Below are positions 15,224 through 22,639 of a stretch of 45,804 bases of DNA, piece after piece. Position 1 is the stretch's first letter; the number at the start of each line of letters is the position of its first letter. The notes under the pieces are model-generated. The model did not search any database and was not told the DNA's origin. It saw only the letters and a list, made by a program, of their open reading frames with translations. Source of the stretch: an uncultured Collinsella sp. GTDB lineage: Bacteria > Actinomycetota > Coriobacteriia > Coriobacteriales > Coriobacteriaceae. The translations under genes were made by a program, and so were the position numbers. The stretch covers positions 1-45,804 of the forward strand of contig CAUHFS010000012.1 of the NCBI GenBank assembly GCA_959605475.1, read 5' to 3'.

Positions 15224-16503
15224 TACTGCCTTGCGGCACGATCAAAATGCCTGCGACCAAACAGCAGCAACGCCGCAGGGACCGCCGTCACGACCATGCC
15301 TGCCCCCACGAGTGTCCGTTGTACGCCAAATGTTGCCGCCAGCCACGGGGCAATTGCCAGAGGGGCCACGCCAGCGAACACATTGCCAAAGCCCATGACC
15401 GAATTGACGCGACCAAGCTGCTCGAGCGGAGCCGTCGTTTGCACAATGGTGTTGTGGAGCGGGTTGACGACACCCCAAGCAATGCCCAGGGCGATCTGGC
15501 CGACGAGGGCCACGCCCACGTACGGCGTCCCCACATAGAGCAGACTTCCCAGGCCCACGGACATGAGCGCCACGAGCAGCGTTTTAAGGTTGACCAGGTG
15601 CGGCGGCAAGCGGAGCGCGAGCACGGCACCCAGCACCGCGCCCACGCCCGAGGCCGACGAGAGCCAGCCCATCCACTCAACGCCGACGCGTAGGACATCG
15701 CGATAGAAAAACGACTCGAGCGGATCGAAGGCTCCGTAGCCAAAGTTCGAAAGAAAAATGATGCAGAAAAGTAGCGCGAGGACGCTGTTGGTGAAGACTG
15801 TCTTGATGCTGGCTGCGAAGGTGGCGCGGGCGGACGTGCTGGGGTTGGAGCTTTGTCCCGCACGCTCCCCTTCCTCTGTCGAATCGGCATCCGCATGCCC
15901 GGCGACATGGCTGGTCTGCGGCCTAAAGCCCCAACCGACGACGAACGCCAGCACGGTAAAGAGCATCATAAGCACGAACACCGCACGCGACGACGCAGCC
16001 GCCGCGACAAAGCCGCCCAGCGTGGGACCAACGATGATACTCACGTTTGAAAACATGGCGATGGCGGAGTTGATGTCTTTGAGCTCGACAGGATCGTCGG
16101 TGAGGTAAGCCGGATAGGATGTGGCGATGGGCTGGGCGAATCCCATCGTAAAGCCCAGAAACACCGCGCCGAGCAGGACGACGCCGGTCGCGCTACCAAA
16201 GGCGATGATTGCCGTGCCAGTTGCGAGCGTGCCGACGATGCTCAGCAAGAAATGGCGGCGCGGACCCCATGCGTCGAGCGCAGCGCCGCCCGCAAAGGAT
16301 CCCAGGATCACGAAAACGTTCATGAACAGGACGGCCAGCGATGTCGCGACGACTGAGGCATCGTCTGCATAGGTGAGCGTTCCGATGACGCCGATAAAGT
16401 AGCTGGTCTGAAACCCGGTGTAGATGAGAAAGCGCATCGCTACCAGGCGCTTGGCCTGCATGGACAGCGAAGGTTGAGGTTTTGAGAGAAGAGATGCGAG
16501 CAT
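15223..16503 (-). CDS. MFS transporter, unknown substrate
   Basis: This is a 426-aa polytopic membrane protein of the major facilitator superfamily. Two blocks of about six hydrophobic segments are split by a charged central loop (about residues 200-225, the DADSTEEGERAG region). The cytoplasmic loop 2-3 signature appears as GGAALDAWGPRR. The sequence is most like H+-coupled drug or metabolite exporters of the EntS/MdtG type. The start at 16503 is set by AAGGAG 5 bases upstream; a Met six codons earlier lacks such a site. The leader can form a hairpin (near 16530-16553). The stop codon is embedded in the module A repeat. Confidence 0.88.
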   Translation of the reverse strand: MLASLLSKPQPSLSMQAKRLVAMRFLIYTGFQTSYFIGVIGTLTYADDASVVATSLAVLFMNVFVILGSFAGGAALDAWGPRRHFLLSIVGTLATGTAIIAFGSATGVVLLGAVFLGFTMGFAQPIATSYPAYLTDDPVELKDINSAIAMFSNVSIIVGPTLGGFVAAAASSRAVFVLMMLFTVLAFVVGWGFRPQTSHVAGHADADSTEEGERAGQSSNPSTSARATFAASIKTVFTNSVLALLFCIIFLSNFGYGAFDPLESFFYRDVLRVGVEWMGWLSSASGVGAVLGAVLALRLPPHLVNLKTLLVALMSVGLGSLLYVGTPYVGVALVGQIALGIAWGVVNPLHNTIVQTTAPLEQLGRVNSVMGFGNVFAGVAPLAIAPWLAATFGVQRTLVGAGMVVTAVPAALLLFGRRHFDRAARQ

Positions 16504-16677
16504 GGAGACTCCTTGTTTCATACGAATACGGGCGGTGGGTATTCGCCACCGTCTGTCAAATCAATCTATCCGCATGAAACATTAAGGACGCATCAGGACC
16601 CTTCTCTCCGTTTTTCGCCCGTCATGAACTACTTGGTAGATTGTAAGGCATGTCCCACACATCTACCAAAGCAAAAA

Positions 16678-16710
16678 CCACCACAAAGGTGCCTGGCCCC
16701 TTTGTGGTGG
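16678..16710. repeat. Palindromic repeat, module B (copy 4)
   Basis: CCACCACAAAGG (16678-16689) pairs with CCTTTGTGGTGG (16699-16710), followed by the same linker as copy 3 but then by module C instead of A. Confidence 0.85.
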
Positions 16711-16730
16711 AAATGACGTTTGCCCAGATA

Positions 16731-16768
16731 AAACCTGCCAAAATAAACCTATCCCTTTTTGGCATGTT
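16731..16768. repeat. Palindromic repeat, module C (copy 1)
   Basis: TGCCAAAA (16736-16743) pairs with TTTTGGCA (16757-16764). The flanking CCAGATAAAACC and loop AATAAACCT recur, inverted, at 42359-42401. Confidence 0.75.
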
Positions 16769-16784
16769 ATGGCAGCGCAGCGAG

Positions 16785-16882
16785 CCGGTTCCAAGTGCCC
16801 CAGGTCGCCCCGAAAGAGGAGCGACGCGTACTTTGGTACGCGAGCGACGGCTTGAGGGGCGAGATGGGGTGCTTGGGGCCGG
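16785..16882. repeat. 98-base imperfect inverted repeat with inner hairpin
   Basis: Matching blocks on the two arms are CCGG/CCGG, CCAAG/CTTGG, CCCCA/TGGGG and CGCCCC/GGGGCG. In the centre GCGTAC pairs with GTACGC. It lies just after the end of the moaC-mobB gene and could be a structured transcript end or a mobile palindrome. No second copy is in the window. Confidence 0.7.
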
Positions 16883-16896
16883 CGCAGCGTCAAGCC

Positions 16897-18192
16897 TTAA
16901 AGGTGGTCTTGGATGAGATCGCAGATGGCTCGGGCGTCGTTGATGTTGATGGCTCGGGTTGCAAAGCCAGCGTCGAAGGCTTGGCGTGCCAGGGCCTCGT
17001 TGCAGGCAAGGGCCAGCGTGTGACCGTCGACCAGGTCGAGCGAGCTCTTGCCGCGTAGACGGTCGACACCGGAGCGCGCGACGACGATGTTGTCGAAGCC
17101 CTCGGTCTTGTAGCCCTCGATGATCACCACGTCGACATCGTTGTAACGCGACAGCAGCTCGCGCGCGGGCATCTCGTCCTCCTCGCGCGTGTCGGCGTAC
17201 TCCGCCCAGCGCGTGGCGCAGATGAGGCCCACGTGCTTTGATCCGGCTTGGTGATGGCGCCAGGTGTCCTTAGCGGGCACATCGATATCAAAGCCGTGAT
17301 GCCCATGATGCTTGAGCGAACCCACGCGCAGGCCGCGGCGGGTGAGCTCGGCGATAACCTTCTCGACGAGCGTGGTCTTGCCCGAGTTTTGGTAGCCGAT
17401 AAACGCGATCGCGGGGACAGCCGGAGCGGGAGCTGCGGGCGCGATGGCGGCAGGTGCGCTTGCGGGTGCGTCGCCCGCGGCTCCCACGGCCTCAACAGCA
17501 GCGGCCTGACGCTCTGCGCGATCCCACACGCCCGAGCGGCCGCCCTCCTTGTGCAGCAGGCGCACGTCGACGATCTCCATGCCGCGATCGACGGCCTTGC
17601 ACATGTCATAGATCGTAAGGCACGCGGCACTCGCGCCGGTCAGGGCCTCCATCTCGATGCCGGTCTTGCCCGTCACGCCGGCCGTAACCAGTACGTGAAA
17701 GCCAACCTGCCCATCCGTGCGCGCCGGCGCCCAGCCCTCGGGCACGCCCTCGGCCGGCGTCCCCGCCGGAGCGATGGGCGCAATGTCGCACTTGCTCTTG
17801 GTAATGAGCAGCGGATGGCACATGGGAATGATGTCGCTCGTGCGCTTGATGGCCATAATTCCCGCCACGCGCGCACAGGCAAGCACGTCGCCCTTTTTGG
17901 CGCGGTCCTGCAGCACCATGGCCTGCGTCTCGGGGTGCATGAGGATGGTGCCCTCGGCGATGGCGATGCGATGGGTCTCGGCCTTGTCGGACACGTCGAC
18001 CATACGCACCTCGCCCTTGGCGTCCACGTGCGTCAGCTCGTCGCGACGGGCGTCACGGGCGGGCTCGGTGGCAGCACTGGCAGTCGGCTGTGTGCCCGCA
18101 ACGGCATCGCTGGCCGCAGCCGTGACTTTGTGGGCAGACATCGCGGCCCTGCGAGCGGCCTTGGTGGCATCGGCGTACCTGCTCTTGGCCAT
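16897..18192 (-). CDS. MoaC-MobB fusion (molybdenum cofactor synthesis)
   Basis: Two cofactor enzymes are joined in 431 aa. Residues of about 50-215 are MoaC, which closes the cyclic pyranopterin ring after MoaA. Visible are VDVSDK, IIPMCHPLL and GIEMEALTG, regions that hold its catalytic and binding residues. A Pro/Ala-rich linker leads to MobB from about residue 265. MobB is a small GTP-binding protein that assists guanylation of the cofactor; its P-loop is IGYQNSGKTTL, followed by LKHHGHHGFD and VVIIEGYK. An Ala-rich N-terminal extension of about 50 residues is extra. The start at 18192 has GGAGG 8 bases upstream. It follows moaA by 4 bases. Confidence 0.92.
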   Translation of the reverse strand: MAKSRYADATKAARRAAMSAHKVTAAASDAVAGTQPTASAATEPARDARRDELTHVDAKGEVRMVDVSDKAETHRIAIAEGTILMHPETQAMVLQDRAKKGDVLACARVAGIMAIKRTSDIIPMCHPLLITKSKCDIAPIAPAGTPAEGVPEGWAPARTDGQVGFHVLVTAGVTGKTGIEMEALTGASAACLTIYDMCKAVDRGMEIVDVRLLHKEGGRSGVWDRAERQAAAVEAVGAAGDAPASAPAAIAPAAPAPAVPAIAFIGYQNSGKTTLVEKVIAELTRRGLRVGSLKHHGHHGFDIDVPAKDTWRHHQAGSKHVGLICATRWAEYADTREEDEMPARELLSRYNDVDVVIIEGYKTEGFDNIVVARSGVDRLRGKSSLDLVDGHTLALACNEALARQAFDAGFATRAININDARAICDLIQDHL

Positions 18193-18196
18193 ATGA

Positions 18197-19252
18197 TCAT
18201 CCTCCGATTTGGGACATAAATCGTTGCGTGCCCTCAATTATCGCGTGTTCCTGCGGTTTGTGGGCCACGGCATCGCGCCAAATCGAAAGTACCTGCATAT
18301 CATCACCACGGCGCAGGGCGTCGCGCACCGAATACTCGGCATCGCTGAACAGGCACGGACGCACGTTGCCATCGGCCGTCAGGCGCAGACGGTTGCAATT
18401 CGCGCAAAAATGGTTGGACATGGCGCTGATGAAGCCAATCGTTCCCGCCGCGCCCGGAAAGTGCCAATAACGTGCGGGGCCCGCGCCGGCAGGAGCGTCG
18501 TTGATGTCGAGCGGCTCGAGCTCGCCCAGTCCCGTCGCGGCGGCCCCGTCATTGATGCGCGCCCGCAGCTCGTCGCTCGGCACGGTATCGCTCGCGTCCC
18601 ACAACTCGGGATTGAGCGCGGGAGCGTGAGGGTCCACGGTGCAATGCGAGCTCGTGTGCTCGTCGCCGATGGGCATGTATTCGATAAAGCGCAGGTGGAT
18701 GGGGCGGTCGACGGTCAGCCGCGCAAGGGCTGCCACATCCTGGCTGAGCCGGCGCACCACAACGCAGTTGACCTTAACGGGCTCAAAGCCCCAAGCCAGC
18801 GCCGCGTCGATGCCAGCCATGGTCTGCTCGAGTCGACCCAGGCGCGTGATCTTTCCAAAGAGCGTAGGGTCGAGTGTGTCGAGCGAGATGTTAACGCGGT
18901 TAAGCCCGGCATCTTTGAGCTGCGGTGCCAGCTTGGGCAGCAGGGCGCCATTGGTGGTAAGCGAGATGTCCTCGATCTGCGGGATCGCGCGGATGTCGCG
19001 AATGAGCGGAATGATACGGCGGCTGACCAGCGGCTCGCCGCCCGTCAGGCGTACGCGGCGAATGCCCTCCCCCGCCACCAAGCGCACAAAGCGGGCGATT
19101 TCCTCGGCGCTGAGCAGCTCGTCGTGCGCGCGGGGTGCCACGCCATCGGCCGGCATGCAGTAAATGCAGCGGAAATTGCACTTGTCGGTAACGGCAATGC
19201 GCAAGTAGTTAATGTCGCGGCCAAAGCCGTCATGTTGCACGTGCCCGTCCAC
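18197..19252 (-). CDS. moaA: GTP 3',8-cyclase (molybdenum cofactor step 1)
   Basis: This radical-SAM enzyme turns GTP into 3',8-cyclo-GTP, which MoaC then converts to cyclic pyranopterin. The N-terminal cluster motif is CNFRCIYC (CX3CX2C). TGGEPL binds SAM. The C-terminal second 4Fe-4S site shows CANCNRLRL and a later Cys in VRPCLF. The last two residues are Gly-Gly, the tail needed for activity in this family. Length (351 aa) is normal. It is the first gene of a two-gene operon with the moaC-mobB fusion. Other cofactor genes are not in the window. Confidence 0.96.
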   Translation of the reverse strand: MDGHVQHDGFGRDINYLRIAVTDKCNFRCIYCMPADGVAPRAHDELLSAEEIARFVRLVAGEGIRRVRLTGGEPLVSRRIIPLIRDIRAIPQIEDISLTTNGALLPKLAPQLKDAGLNRVNISLDTLDPTLFGKITRLGRLEQTMAGIDAALAWGFEPVKVNCVVVRRLSQDVAALARLTVDRPIHLRFIEYMPIGDEHTSSHCTVDPHAPALNPELWDASDTVPSDELRARINDGAAATGLGELEPLDINDAPAGAGPARYWHFPGAAGTIGFISAMSNHFCANCNRLRLTADGNVRPCLFSDAEYSVRDALRRGDDMQVLSIWRDAVAHKPQEHAIIEGTQRFMSQIGG

Positions 19253-19384
19253 GCAGCCCTCCCCTCACGCGGCGTTTTATTCTTCGGAAAACATAATACC
19301 CCACGGGAGAATCATGCCGACACCCGTACGACAGGACGGGGCACTTCGAGCAAGACCGGCTTCCCAAGCCCATCCTCGGCACCC

Positions 19385-19449
19385 AAACCGTCACAACATT
19401 CGATGCTTTTCCCGATTTTGGCAAAAAACGTCGAATGTTGGGACGGTTT
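19385..19449. repeat. Palindromic repeat, module A (copy 3, inverted)
   Basis: The arms 19385-19403 and 19431-19449 pair with one mismatch. The outer stem reads AAACCGTC/GACGGTTT where copies 2 and 4 have AAACCATC or its partner GATGGTTT, a paired change. The loop is the reverse complement type of copy 1. The rest of 19253-19487 shows no gene. Confidence 0.85.
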
Positions 19450-19487
19450 GGCCACTCACAACACCCAGCAGAAGGGCCAAAGTGTCC

Positions 19488-20525
19488 CTAGAGGTCCCCA
19501 CTCCAGTTGCGAATCACGAACTCCCGCAGGTCGTTTTGACGTTTCTGGAACGCTTCGCTTCGGTCACACTTGAGGCCCATAGCGAGCGCAATGGCGTTCA
19601 TCGCCCGGTGCAATTGCAGCTGATGGGCAAACTGAGTCCCGGTGAGGACGATCATCCTAAAGCCCAGCGCGCTCAGCACGGCCATACGCTCCGCATCCGA
19701 TGCGCTGCGCTGTTTATCAAGATGGTCCGAGCCGTTGTATTCAATCCCCGTACCGCTCGCAGGCGCATATACGTCAATCTCGAAATACCCGGCCTTTGCG
19801 AGATACTTGAACCCGTTAGGAACATCGACCCTATGGTTGAGCTCGATCTTGACGTATCCCAGCCCTCCCTGGGAACGTTTTGCTACGACCATGATTGCGG
19901 TAGCCGTCTCCATGGGCGACCGCGCGCCATCGTGCACGCGCTTGAGCACGGCGGCCGCGCGCACAGCCCCCTGACGAGATCGGTTCTCATTGCAATAGGC
20001 AATCAAGTCGGCAACGGTATACCTCTGCCCCATCTCGATATATTTGCCTGTCGACAGATGATTCAAATGGTATCGGGCGCAGATTTCGTAGCCATATTCC
20101 AGCTGCTCGGGCTCGCTCATCCACGAACCCGCTTGGACAAAGCACATGACCTCATCAACCACCAGAAGGCCCTCTGCCACCTCGATAAGATGGCCTGGAG
20201 GTACCGGCGCTCCAAACACGTGGCACCTAAATCCAGCCGGCGTCGAGCGCTCAAAATCGAAGTTGACGAGCGTATCGATATGATCGAGCTCTTCTCGTGG
20301 AATACCAAGCGAAACCAGATAGTCGGTAACGATTCCGACGGCCGTTGAAGCCCTCAGCCCCTTGGCATCGAGTCCCAATTTGGGCAGGCTCGCGGTCGGC
20401 TCCGCCTCGTTAGCAAGCGAGTCCTCATCGTATAGGCTGCTTGCTCGCGAGAGCGGCTCGGACGGGCGCGCCACGTCGTGGTACAGCCAGGCAGTCTTAT
20501 GGGACAGGACAATCGGCAGGTCCAT
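19488..20525 (-). CDS. Unknown protein with DUF559/Vsr-like nuclease C-terminus
   Basis: The protein is 345 aa and not recognised as a whole. From about residue 245 the segment YFEIDVYAPASGTGIEYNG, then H..KQR....ER...LSALGFRMIVLT, follows the DUF559/very-short-patch-repair endonuclease-like pattern: an acidic residue on one strand, an E on the next, then a helix with R and a final hydrophobic strand. The N-terminal part (PIVLSHKTAWLYH) recalls proteins of the AbiEi-antitoxin neighbourhood. No helix-turn-helix is obvious. It stands alone between two module A repeats. It may be a solitary nuclease-fold defence or regulatory protein, but this is inference. Confidence 0.55.
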   Translation of the reverse strand: MDLPIVLSHKTAWLYHDVARPSEPLSRASSLYDEDSLANEAEPTASLPKLGLDAKGLRASTAVGIVTDYLVSLGIPREELDHIDTLVNFDFERSTPAGFRCHVFGAPVPPGHLIEVAEGLLVVDEVMCFVQAGSWMSEPEQLEYGYEICARYHLNHLSTGKYIEMGQRYTVADLIAYCNENRSRQGAVRAAAVLKRVHDGARSPMETATAIMVVAKRSQGGLGYVKIELNHRVDVPNGFKYLAKAGYFEIDVYAPASGTGIEYNGSDHLDKQRSASDAERMAVLSALGFRMIVLTGTQFAHQLQLHRAMNAIALAMGLKCDRSEAFQKRQNDLREFVIRNWSGDL

Positions 20526-20626
20526 GAGCCCTCCAATGGAGTCGGATAACCAACCTTATTCCCCTGCCCACGGGTCCGCACACCTTCGTGCGCAAGAAAG
20601 CGATTCCGCCCGATCGAGTGGTAGAA

Positions 20627-20691
20627 AAACCATCGCAACATTCGATGCTTTTCCCGATTTTGTCAAAAAACGTCGAATGTTGTGATGGTTT
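20627..20691. repeat. Palindromic repeat, module A (copy 4, inverted)
   Basis: The arms 20627-20645 and 20673-20691 pair with one G-T wobble. The loop is CCCGATTTTGTC..., the inverted type. It lies between the unknown gene at 19488 and the ABC exporter. Confidence 0.85.
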
Positions 20692-20740
20692 GAGGCGAGG
20701 TGAGGGGCACGGAGGGGTCAAAGCATCGTGCTCGAACGGG

Positions 20741-22639
20741 TTAATCCAACTCTTTTAAGCCATGTGCCAGCTGCCAGTACTCGCCGTGTTGGGCGAGCAG
20801 CTCTTCGTGCGTGCCGCGCTCGATGATGCGGCCGTGTTCAAGGACCATGATGGCGTCGGCGTCGCGGACGGTGGACAGGCGGTGCGCGATCATAAACGTG
20901 GTGCGTCCGCGCATGATGCGGTCCATACCGCGCTCGATGAGCTTTTCGGTACGCGTGTCGATGGAGCTCGTGGCCTCGTCCAGGATGAGCACCGGCGGAT
21001 CGGCGACGGCCACGCGCGCGATGGCGAGCAGCTGGCGCTGGCCCTGCGACAGGTTGGCGCCATCGGCCGTGACCGGCGTGTCGTAGCCTCTAGGCAGGCG
21101 GCGGATAAACGAATCGGCGCAGGCTGCCTCGGCAGCGGCGCGCACCTCCTCGTCGGTCGCGTCGAGCTTGCCAAAGCGGATGTTCTGCGCAATGGTGCCG
21201 CTAAACAGGTGCGTATCCTGCAACACAATGCCCAACGACCCGCGCAAGCTGGCCTTGGCAATGTGCTTGACGTCGATGCCGTCGTACGTGATCTCGCCGT
21301 CATCGACCTCGTAGAAGCGGTTGATGAGGTTGGTGATGGTCGTCTTACCTGCGCCCGTCGAGCCCACAAACGCGATCTTTTGCCCCGGCTTGGCAAACAG
21401 GTTGAGGTCCGTGAGAACGCGGGTGCCCGGCACGTAGGAAAAGTCCACGGCATGGAAGCGCACGTCGCCGGCAAGCGGAACCAAGCCGCACGTGAGCTCG
21501 GTACCGTCGGCAGCCACCGCGCGGCCCGACTCATCAACGGCTGCCACGTCATGCAAGTGCCCGTACGCGCCCACGCCCTGGCCCTCGGGAATTTTCCACG
21601 CCCACGCGGCGTCGCCCGTCTGCACCAGCTCCACGTAGCCCTCGTCCACCTCGGGCTTAAGGTCCATGGCGGCAAACAGGCGCTCGGCACCGGCCAGCGC
21701 GTTGAGCAAAAAGTTGCCCAGCTGCGTAAACTGGTTGATGGGCATGGCCGCCTGGCGTACAAAGACCAGGTAGCTTGCAAGCGCGCCTACGTCGGCGAGC
21801 CCCTTGATGCAGAGCATGCCGCCCGCCACGGCGACGATGGCGTAGTTGGCATAGCCGATCACCACGGTCATGGGCACCATGGAGTTGGCGTAGCTCACGG
21901 CGGCGGTGCCGGTGCGGCGAAGCTCGTCGTTGCGGCAGGTGAAGCCGGCGACATTCGCTGCCTCGTGATTAAAGACCTTGATGACCTTTTGGCCCGAGAC
22001 CATCTCTTCGACATATCCGTCCAGGTCGCCAAGCGATGCCTGCTGGGCGGCAAAGAAGCGCTTAGAGCGCGCGCCCGAGTAGCGCGCATACAGCACAATG
22101 GCCGCATCGCACACGAGCGTGATAATCGTGAGCTGCCAGTTAAGGATGATGAGCATGGCCGTGGTGCCCACAACCTGAATGGCGGCCTGAATCACGTTGG
22201 CAAAGCTGTTGTTGAGCGCCTCGGAGACGGTGTCGACGTCGTTGGTGAAAAAGCTCATGATGTCGCCCGAGCGCGTGCTGTCAAAATAACTGAGCGGCAG
22301 CGTCTGGATGTGCGCGAACAGGTCGCGGCGAATATCGGACACCACGCGTTGGGCCGCGCGCACCATGATCTGTGAGTAGCCCAGGGCCGAGAGCACGCCC
22401 GCGGCGTAGATGATCGCCGTCAGGATGACCTGCTTGGCAAGCAGTTCCTCCCCGCCCGTGGCCAAACCGTTAACGATGGGGCGCACCATGTAGGTGCCGG
22501 CGAGGCTCGCGATGGCGGCGACGGAGGCGAGCACGCCCACCGCGAGCAACGAGAACTTGGCATGCCCCATGTAGGAGAGCAGGCGGCGCACAGTGCGCTT
22601 GAGGTCGGCCGGGCGTGCTTGGGCTGCGGTCTTAGGCAT
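20741..22639 (-). CDS. ABC exporter half-transporter, catalytic subunit
   Basis: This is a 632-aa type IV (B-family) exporter with six membrane helices followed by an ATPase domain. The ATPase is complete: Walker A GSTGAGKTT, Q-loop VLQDTHLF, signature LSQGQRQ, Walker B VLILDEATS with the catalytic Glu, and switch MIAHRLS. It should pair with the upstream subunit into a heterodimer of the BmrCD/LmrCD/TM287-288 type, usually exporting drugs or lipids. An insertion of about 35 residues just before the ATPase (around VGAYGHLHD) is unusual. The start at 22639 has AAGGGGGTGA upstream and overlaps the preceding gene by 8 bases, so the two are coupled. Confidence 0.93.
   Translation of the reverse strand: MPKTAAQARPADLKRTVRRLLSYMGHAKFSLLAVGVLASVAAIASLAGTYMVRPIVNGLATGGEELLAKQVILTAIIYAAGVLSALGYSQIMVRAAQRVVSDIRRDLFAHIQTLPLSYFDSTRSGDIMSFFTNDVDTVSEALNNSFANVIQAAIQVVGTTAMLIILNWQLTIITLVCDAAIVLYARYSGARSKRFFAAQQASLGDLDGYVEEMVSGQKVIKVFNHEAANVAGFTCRNDELRRTGTAAVSYANSMVPMTVVIGYANYAIVAVAGGMLCIKGLADVGALASYLVFVRQAAMPINQFTQLGNFLLNALAGAERLFAAMDLKPEVDEGYVELVQTGDAAWAWKIPEGQGVGAYGHLHDVAAVDESGRAVAADGTELTCGLVPLAGDVRFHAVDFSYVPGTRVLTDLNLFAKPGQKIAFVGSTGAGKTTITNLINRFYEVDDGEITYDGIDVKHIAKASLRGSLGIVLQDTHLFSGTIAQNIRFGKLDATDEEVRAAAEAACADSFIRRLPRGYDTPVTADGANLSQGQRQLLAIARVAVADPPVLILDEATSSIDTRTEKLIERGMDRIMRGRTTFMIAHRLSTVRDADAIMVLEHGRIIERGTHEELLAQHGEYWQLAHGLKELD

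Larger units (their letters stand above)
16504..16896. other. Intergenic region packed with inverted repeats
   Basis: Besides modules B and C and the large stem at 16785-16882 (listed separately), TTGGTAGAT (16633-16641) pairs with ATCTACCAA (16661-16669). The MFS promoter should lie at its left end but was not resolved. No gene was found. Confidence 0.5.
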
